Below are positions 57,172 to 64,000 of a stretch of DNA of 64,000 nt, in pieces. Below the pieces are notes generated by a model. The model saw nothing but the letters and a program-made list of their open reading frames with translations. It was not told the origin of the DNA and did no database searches. The position numbers and the translations under genes were made by a program. The first letter of the stretch is position 1. Each line of letters begins with the position of its first letter. This stretch comes from Rhizophagus clarus (taxonomy: Eukaryota > Glomeromycota > Glomeromycetes > Glomerales > Glomeraceae): positions 746,501 through 810,500 of the forward strand of contig BLAL01000053.1 of NCBI GenBank assembly GCA_015698045.1, in the 5' to 3' direction.

Positions 57172-59191
57172 ATGAACAAAAGAAATTTTACTTTCATATT
57201 TTCTTTAATTTTATTAAATTTAATCCTTTGTGTCAAAGTCAATACGGCATCGACACAAGAATATATTCTTACAAATGATGATGTAGATCATTCACCTAAA
57301 AATATTATGGTCGGTTCTTATTTTGGAGGGAGAAGTCATCTTAAACCAATGTTAGATGTTGCGGCTGTATTAGATGAAAGGGGTCACAATGTAAGTAACA
57401 AAATTTTGTTATCTTCTAATTCGTCCTTTTGTCTCACTATTAAATTACTTGATACGTAGATAATATTGATAACATCAGGAAATTATACACCATCATCAGA
57501 ATATCCAACTGTTAAACAAGTTTCATTTGGGCCTCCAGTGGACATTAAAAAATTGAAAAATGTGAAAAATATAATACATAAAGAATTTGATTTTACAAGA
57601 TTTACTTTTATGTACGATTTGGCTCTAAAAACATACAATGACACGTTCGTAAAATATAAAAATGCTGCTATTGAAAATAACGTTGACTTATTCCTTTGTC
57701 ATGCTATGATGAATGATGCTTGTTTAGATGCAGCCCACGCTCTAAATAAACCCGTTGTTGGATTTCTTTCTTACCTTAATGGTAAATTATTATGATTTTT
57801 TTTTTTTTCCTTTGAAAAGAAATTTTTTCTCTAAGAAAATCTTTCCTTTTTTAGCGATCGATCTTAAAACGTATAAATCCGATCCAATGTTCCGCTGTAA
57901 CATTTCACTGGAAAATGAATCATTTTTGGAAAGGTTTAAATGTACTGTAATACAACCTCTTCGTATGCTTAATTTGGTATATAATAATTCAAAAAAATTA
58001 AATGATTTAAGAAACAAAATGGGAGTTGAACAAGTTTTTATGTCTGCAATGAGATTAGCCAAAAATTCTTTAGTTTTGATTGATAGTTTCTTTGGTTTTG
58101 AGGTAAAGCAAATAAATTTCTTAATTTTCCTTTTAATTAACCTTTTTGTTCAAATTAATTCAAATCTATCTATTTCTTCTTTAAGTTACCACAAACTGTA
58201 CCACCAAATGTTCAGGTAATTTTTTTTTTTTATTTATATATAATTCTTGCCAAAATCATAAAGCGTATAATGTGATGTATTAATTTTTATTATTACTTTT
58301 TCAAATTAATACAATTAATAGGAAATCGGACCAGTATTGGCGAAGGAATATCCTCCACTTACACCAGAACTCTCTGATTTTATAAATGCGCACAAACGAG
58401 TTTTATATGTTGCTTTTGGTACACGTTTCTTTACAACCACCGAGAATAACAGCAAACTCTTACGATCATTTATCGAAGCTATCAATAGAAATATGGTTGA
58501 TGGTGTAGTTTGGGCATTATCTCAAACACAAAAGGAAGATTTTAATCCTACATTAACCTTATCTGATGGTTCACAAGTTCAAACATCATTAATCTTGAAT
58601 AACGAACATCCACATATTCATATCGCGAAATTTGCACCACAATTCGCAGTACTTAATCATACCAATACTAAATTATTTTTTAGCCATGGAGGCGCTGGAA
58701 GTACTCACGAATCTCTTTTTACTGGTACCCCCATGTTGGTATTACCGCTTGGTGGTGATCAGATGGGTAACGCTCAAAAGTTAGAATTAGCTGGTATGGC
58801 ATTATCAGCAAATAAAATGTCATTGGATGTCGATGATATTTTAAATAAAATAGATTTCTTATTAAAAGATGAGAATGTGAAGAAAAATTCGGAGAGAATG
58901 AAATTTTTGGCCAGAATTGGTAGTAAGAGAAAACATAGAGCTGCAGATTTAATTGAATACATTTTATATCGTAATAATCTCGATAAAGGTTCTAATAAAG
59001 AATTAAGAGAATGGATTCCTGCTAGTACAAGGATGGGATTTATTAGAGGAAATAATTATGACGTCTATGGAGCCATATTAGGTATCGCTCTTGGACTTGT
59101 TGGAGGAATCTTGTGGTTTATAATTAAATCAATTAGGTTCGTTGTAAAGAAAATTTCTCCTCCTTCTAATCAAAAACCGAAAAAAGAATAA
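57172..59191 (+). CDS. UDP-glycosyltransferase 3 (GT1 family, five exons)
   Basis: Exons 57172-57390, 57460-57781, 57855-58102, 58186-58215 (30 nt) and 58322-59191 join to 562 residues, with GT-AG introns of 69-106 bp at conserved positions. Signal peptide about 1-26, acceptor motif GSYFGGRSHLKPML (Leu replaces Val after His), donor signature FAPQFAVLNH, SHGGAGSTHES, GTPMLVLPLGGDQ, then a membrane span (VYGAILGIALGLVGGILWFI) and a basic tail. It is the most diverged member: LNDDVD-like insertion differences in the N-terminal 50 residues, VKNIIHKEFDF in exon 2, and an extra block in exon 3 (FMSAMRLAKNS). Its promoter differs from the other copies, so it may be regulated separately. Confidence 0.92.
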
Positions 59192-59869
59192 TTTAAAAAA
59201 AATTTATATTTGAACTTTAATTTTTATATATATTATGTATTATTTTATTATTATTATCATTATTATCATCTTTTTATAATTAAAAAATTAATATATATAT
59301 ATACACATATATACATATATAATAATAATAATAAAACATTTTTTAACCGACGATTCGTCTGTCAAATGTGTACATCAATCAGTTGGGTGGAATATACAGT
59401 ATTTATGCATCAAATAAACAACGTGTAAATGTTATTGGTAAAAATTTGTAATACATTTTGCGATACATTACGTAATAATAGAGTTTATATGATAATCCTG
59501 CTAACGTAAATAAAACGATAAATGATAACCAATCAAAAAAAGTAGCTACCTAAATCGAAAATTAAAATTTTTTTTTTTTATCTTAAAATATGTATTCGAT
59601 CACTCTCGGCTAATTTGTACGCATATTATATTTCTCATGTGAAGTTTCATAATTTTTATAACATATTTGTTTGATCTTCAGTAACACAGAAAATCTCTGT
59701 CATTTTTGGTTTTACGTTTTTTTCCGTTTATCCTTCACGGATAAATTCAACAAATTATACCACAATGAGATCATAGTCTTATGTAATTAAGCGTAATTAC
59801 GAAATATTTTGATAAATTCATCTTATGTCGATATTAAAAATAATTGTTATTCTTTCTATTGAGTCAATT
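59192..59869. other. Intergenic, no gene recognised
   Basis: Low-complexity TTATTATTA and TATATACA runs just after UGT 3, then AT-rich flank leading to the pseudogene, with a CTTCACGGATAAATT word also found upstream of UGT 3. Confidence 0.5.
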
Positions 59870-61680
59870 CCATGTTATTGTTAATTGTTATGTCAACTGC
59901 GACGCATGATAAAATATCGATATAGAGCGATAATCCACTTTGGAGTAAGAAATCATCTTAAACCAATGCTTGCGCGTTTGAAAGTTACTACTAAATTTTA
60001 CCCTTTATTTCACTATTTCATTTTTGACACGTAAGTAATTAATATTAATATCAGGAAATTATACATCAGAGTATTCGACTGTCGAACAAATTAAAGAAAA
60101 AAATAATTCTTGGGTATTTTATCATAAAATGTTTACAACAATTTTGAAAATACAAAAGTTTCGTTAAAGATTATGTATAATACTTACTTACGTTCCGATG
60201 AATTATGCTTGCTTGGATATTGCTCATTATTGCTTTTATAGTTCGTTTTTTTTCAGTGTAATTAAAAAATTTTATAGTAATATTTATTTTCTTATTAAAG
60301 AAAACTTTTTAATAGTAATTAATATTCTTTCTATCTTCTTTCATTTAGTTATTGTGCTTGTACCGGATAAATCTGATCCAATTTTCGACCGTAACACTTC
60401 ATTAGAAGTTAATAGGTTTTAGAGAGTTATTTACAACCTCCTTAAATGTATTACATAACTTTCTTAAATCAATTAAATGATTCAAGAGAAAAAATTAACG
60501 TTGAACCTAATATTTTTAAATTATTTATTGAAATCGATCATTCGTCGAAACAATTTTCAAACTTTATTGATCCTAAATAATGAGCATTCACATCCATATT
60601 TCAAAATTCATCACAATTCGCTGTGCTTAATCATACTAGATTATTTTTTAGCCATGAGGCTAAAGGGTATCCGGACTTTTCATCGAAAGCCATTTCACCG
60701 AAACCAATTTCGCCGAAGCCACTTCGACGAAGGGATGTTTCACCCAACGGTCATTTTACCAGATAGTTATTTCACCGAAAACATTTCACCAAAACCATTT
60801 CACCGAATGGACACTTCGCCGAAGCCATTTTTCCGAATGGCTATTTTTCTGAAAATGATGGTAATATAGATGCATTTATTTGTTGTTAGATTTAATAATA
60901 GAGAAATTATTAAATTAGATGAAATTTATTGAATACACAATAAATTTTTATTACTAATATTTCGCAGTTACATAAAATAATTTTTTTTAACTATTATCGA
61001 TAGTCTTTCATTCGGGTCAGAAAGGTTACCCGAACTGATATTTTTTTTCGGGATATTTTTTTTCCATTAGCGGTTAATTAAAAAAAAAAGTCATGATACC
61101 GTTTTTTTTTAGCGTTTAATTAAAAAAAAACAAATTAAATATTATATAAAAATTTGATCTTTACCATTCGGTTAAAAGTCCGTTCGGCGAAATGGTTTCG
61201 GCAAGATGTCCTTCGACGAAATGACCATTCGGTGAAATGGACAGGTGAAATGTTAATCGGCGAAATGGGTTTCGGTGAAATGAAATGTACCGTAACCAGT
61301 GTTCATACTCCATATTTTGGGTAATGCTGATTAATGTAGCACTAGCGTTAAAATTCAGTTACTTTTTAGACGTTAACGATATTATAAATAAAATAAATTT
61401 TCTATTAAAAGACCAAAATACAGAGAAAATTCAAAAAGATTGGAAATTTTAACCAAAATTAACAATGAGAGAAATACGAAACAGCAAAATCAATTGAATA
61501 TAATTTATATACTAGTAGTATTCATAATGAAGGTGTTAATGAAGTATTTCTAAATGAATAGATTTTAGGATGAGATTCATTAAAAGAAATAATTATGATG
61601 TTTTATGGAGCTTTATCAGGCATTTAATCTTAGAATTATGGGAGAATTTATGTGTTACATTTTAAAATCATTTACTCATT
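59870..61680 (+). pseudogene. UDP-glycosyltransferase pseudogene interrupted by a MITE
   Basis: Recognisable UGT pieces follow in order. Near 59907, ACTGCGACGCATGATAA and then AGAAATCATCTTAAACCAATG match the N-terminal exon with deletions. Near 60050, the start of exon 2 (SGNYTSEYSTVEQI) has lost residues. Near 60200, MNYACLDIAH. Near 60360, VPDKSDPIFDRNTSLE matches exon 3. Near 60600-60660, the donor region (QFAVLNHTRLFFSHE). The MITE 60665-61297 replaces the SHGGAGSTHES segment. Near 61315-61680 the rest follows (FGNAD, DVNDIINKINFLLKD, then MRFIKRNNYDV) with stops. Much of exon 5's first part and the 30-nt exon are missing. Not functional. Confidence 0.88.
60665..61297. mobile_element. MITE with ATTTCACCGAA array, inserted in the UGT pseudogene
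   Basis: About 633 bp. The left end GGGTATCCGGACTTTTCATC and, on the other strand, the right end GGTTACGGTACATTTCATTT are imperfect inverted repeats. Each is followed by many copies of CATTTCACCGAA / CATTTCGCCGAA (left 60690-60850; right as TTCGGTGAAATG, 61165-61285). The centre is AT-rich. No clear target duplication. The superfamily is not assigned; the short-period arrays resemble other MITEs with expanded subterminal motifs. Confidence 0.85.
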
Positions 61681-62376
61681 GTAATGAGAATTTCTATTTT
61701 TGGACAATTCCTAAAGACAAAATAATTTATATTTATAGTTCTTATTAAATGTACTATATGTATGTATTATTAGGTATTTTATTTAAATCAAAGTAACGGA
61801 CATTATATTTGCATCACGTGATATAGAAATAAATTTCTCTTAATTATTTTATTTATTTGTACCGTAAACATGTATTTTTTTTCAAGAAATATGTACATAT
61901 TCTTCACTTAACATCAACAATTATACTAGGCTAATTTTTTCCCAGTAAATTGATTACTTATACCTTTCAACAAAAATTATCGTTATTCCTAAAAAAAAAA
62001 AAAAAAATAATAATAAAAACAAATGAAAAAGCCTAGAATTTTGTTAAGAATCTGATATTTACCAAAATAATAGATAATGACGGCTTTTTAAAGGGGCTTA
62101 CATAGATAAATTGATTTCATTCCATTATAGTAAACCCGGATAAAGTTTAAAACACTGTCACTTATAGTATCACGTGAATCTCAGTTCCCGTTAATCCGGA
62201 ATTTACCCGTGCCCGTGTAATCGGCATTAGTTGTATCCATTTTTCTTTTAAGATGTTCACGAAACATAATGCACATCCTATTTTTTATTGCATCGATAGG
62301 AAAAGGATCTGGGATATTAGTTAAACCGATTAAAAGATTTTATCTGTAAGAAATCGATCACTATAGAAAAAATGTT
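61681..62376. other. Intergenic, upstream of UGT 4
   Basis: AT-rich, with two CACGTGA words (61815, 62171) and a GC-richer patch at 62155-62235 containing AATCCGG and CCCGTGCCCGTG-like words. No gene. Confidence 0.5.
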
Positions 62377-62384
62377 TATATAAA
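62377..62384 (+). promoter_or_regulatory. TATA box of UGT 4
   Basis: TATATAAA, 74 bp before the ATG, followed by GGAC rather than the GA of UGT 1. Confidence 0.65.
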
Positions 62385-62450
62385 GGACTTTTCAACTTTG
62401 TGAATTTGATTTAATATTAAAAATATCAAAATCAAAGATATCATTAAAAT

Positions 62451-64000
62451 ATGTTTAATAAAAACTTTATTTTCTTATTGTCGATACTCTTTCTGTTATT
62501 AATTCAAGTTCACGTTAATGCTGTGACGCATAATTATGTTCCTAGGAATATTGATATAGAGCGTTCGCCTAAAAATATTTTGGTCGGTTCTCTATTTGGA
62601 GGAAGAAGTCATGTTAAACCAATGTTAGATGTCACTACTATTTTGGCTGAAAGAGGTCACAATGTAAGATTGATTTTTTTTTTTTTTATTTCCAGTACGA
62701 TCATATCCTAATATTCTAAACTTGTTCCCGTTTATAATTTCAACAATGCATAGGTAATTTTATTAACAACGGGAAAATATGAACCATCATCAGAATATCC
62801 AGGTTTAAAACAAATTACATTGGGTCCTAAACTGGATCCCAAAAATCATGATATAAATATTCATAGCGACGTTGATTTTAGAGCAATGGCACAACTTATG
62901 GGAATCACCCTGAATACTTATAATGAAACTTATGAAAAGTTTAAGAATGCTGCTAAAGAATATAACATTGATTTATTCTTTTGTGATTTTATGGGAAATC
63001 ATGCTTGTATAGATATCGCTCATAACTTGAAGAAACCTGTCGTTGGGTTTACTTCATTTATTCAATGTAATTATAATAACTAAATTCCTTTTTTTCAAGA
63101 TACAGCATACAGTATGTAACACAAATCAATTGACAAAAAAAAAATTTTTTTATTTGTTAGTTGTTGATCCAAAACCATATAAAAGTGATCCGTTTTTCGG
63201 CTGTAATGCTATTTCATTAGAAAATGAATCATTTTTTGAAAGATTTAAGTGTTCTTTGATACGACCTTTGGAAAAAGCTTATGTATATTGGTCTCCTGGA
63301 CGTCAATTAAATAACATAAGAAATCAAATGAACATAAAAGCAGCATCGGAAAATCTGTCAAAACTTTCCTTAGCTTTGATCGATACTTTCTTCGGTTTTG
63401 AGGTAATTTATATTATAATAAATAAGAATATAATTTTAAATTGATAAAATTATCTCTAATTAAAATAATTATCATGTTTTATTTTATAGTTGCCGCAAAC
63501 CTTACCACCAAATGTTCAGGTAATTAATGATCCGTTTATTCAATCCATAGAAATCATTTTAATTTACTAGATTACATTACTACTAAAATGAAATTTAATA
63601 AATTACAAAAATTAAAATTTCTCATTTTTTTTATATTAATAGGAAATTGGACCAGTATTATCAGAAGAATATCCTCCACTTACGCCTGAACTCTCTGACT
63701 TTATAAATTCACACAAACGAGTTATATATGTTGCTTTTGGTACACGTTTCTTCACAACCACGGAGAATAACAACAAAATTTTACAATCACTTGTTGAAGT
63801 AATCAACAAAAAATTAGTTGATGGTGTAATTTGGGCATTGTCTGAAACATCAAAGGATGATTTCTATCCTACATTAAACTTAACCGATGGTACACAGTTA
63901 CAAACTTTGCCAGTCTTAAATAATAAACATCCACATATTCATATTACAAAGTTTGCACCACAATTCGCTGTACTTAATCACACAAATACGAAATTATTTT
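62451..64000 (+). CDS. UDP-glycosyltransferase 4 (GT1 family), 3' end beyond window
   Basis: Exons 62451-62663, 62754-63066, 63161-63402, 63490-63519 (30 nt) and 63643 onward keep the intron positions and phases of the other copies; introns are 87-123 bp, GT-AG. Signal peptide about 1-23 (MFNKNFIFLLSILFLLLIQV start), acceptor motif GSLFGGRSHVKPML. The window ends inside the donor signature (FAPQFAVLNHTNTKLF), so the membrane anchor is not seen. The first part of exon 5 and the end of intron 4 are nearly identical in DNA to UGT 1, 18 kb away, more so than to UGT 2. The visible frame is intact. Confidence 0.9.

Noticed and set aside
60477-60869. 130-codon frame across the UGT pseudogene and MITE
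   Set aside because: A chance fusion of pseudogene and MITE repeat sequence; the repeated His-Arg-Asn-type words come from the CATTTCACCGAA array.
1-64000. CRISPR arrays, rRNA genes, LTR or virus-derived elements
   Set aside because: No regularly spaced repeats with unique spacers, no rRNA core sequence, and no long direct terminal repeats or protease/integrase/capsid-like frames were seen.

Overview
The window is AT-rich fungal nuclear DNA. It has short introns (about 70-125 bp), many small DNA transposons, a BTB-BACK-TLDc protein, an F-box protein without introns, tandem secreted cysteine-rich proteins and a tandem family of UDP-glycosyltransferases. This mix fits an arbuscular mycorrhizal fungus of the Glomeromycotina (Rhizophagus-like). 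That placement is inference from gene families and base composition; no marker gene proves it.

Layout. 1-3060: 5' part of a LINE retrotransposon on the minus strand, with a zinc-knuckle ORF1, a separate coiled-coil ORF and the start of an endonuclease ORF2, cut off by the window edge. 4264-5177: a TIR element. 5400-26110: five diverged tandem units. Four carry an intact secreted 12-cysteine protein gene (7914, 12727, 18695, 25574). The fourth unit in order (20400-22235) keeps the upstream DNA but has no gene. Two hAT-type MITEs with clean 8-bp target duplications lie in this array (6355-6488 and 14256-14829). 26771-28328: a DNA transposon with 8-bp duplications and decayed coding DNA. 29858-31300: F-box gene. 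31800-33400: gene, LINE and foldback remnants. 34869-36730: four-exon FAD-dependent sugar-lactone-oxidase-like gene. 37109-42942: a DNA-transposon-rich block with two pogo-like MITEs, another short MITE and a decayed hAT with a 9-bp subterminal array. 44531-64000: three complete five-exon UDP-glycosyltransferase genes, one UGT pseudogene interrupted by a MITE, and a fourth gene running off the right edge. A BTB-TLDc gene (minus strand, 52387-53866) and a BED-finger hAT remnant (55371-56300) lie between the second and third UGT genes.

The two tandem families dominate. The small secreted proteins have a signal peptide, a short propeptide, and a mature part made of two copies of a six-cysteine C-x6-C-x(3-5)-CC-x5-C-x(5-10)-C frame, which is the spacing of knottin-like folds. 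Their TATA regions and about 1 kb of upstream DNA are conserved, so they probably share regulation. The UGTs are predicted ER/secretory type I membrane enzymes with a lumenal catalytic part and a C-terminal anchor. All share the same introns, including a 30-nt microexon, and patchy similarity between copies suggests gene conversion. I found no rRNA, convincing tRNA, CRISPR array or LTR/virus-derived element. All exon boundaries were read by eye from splice signals, reading frame and comparison between paralogues.
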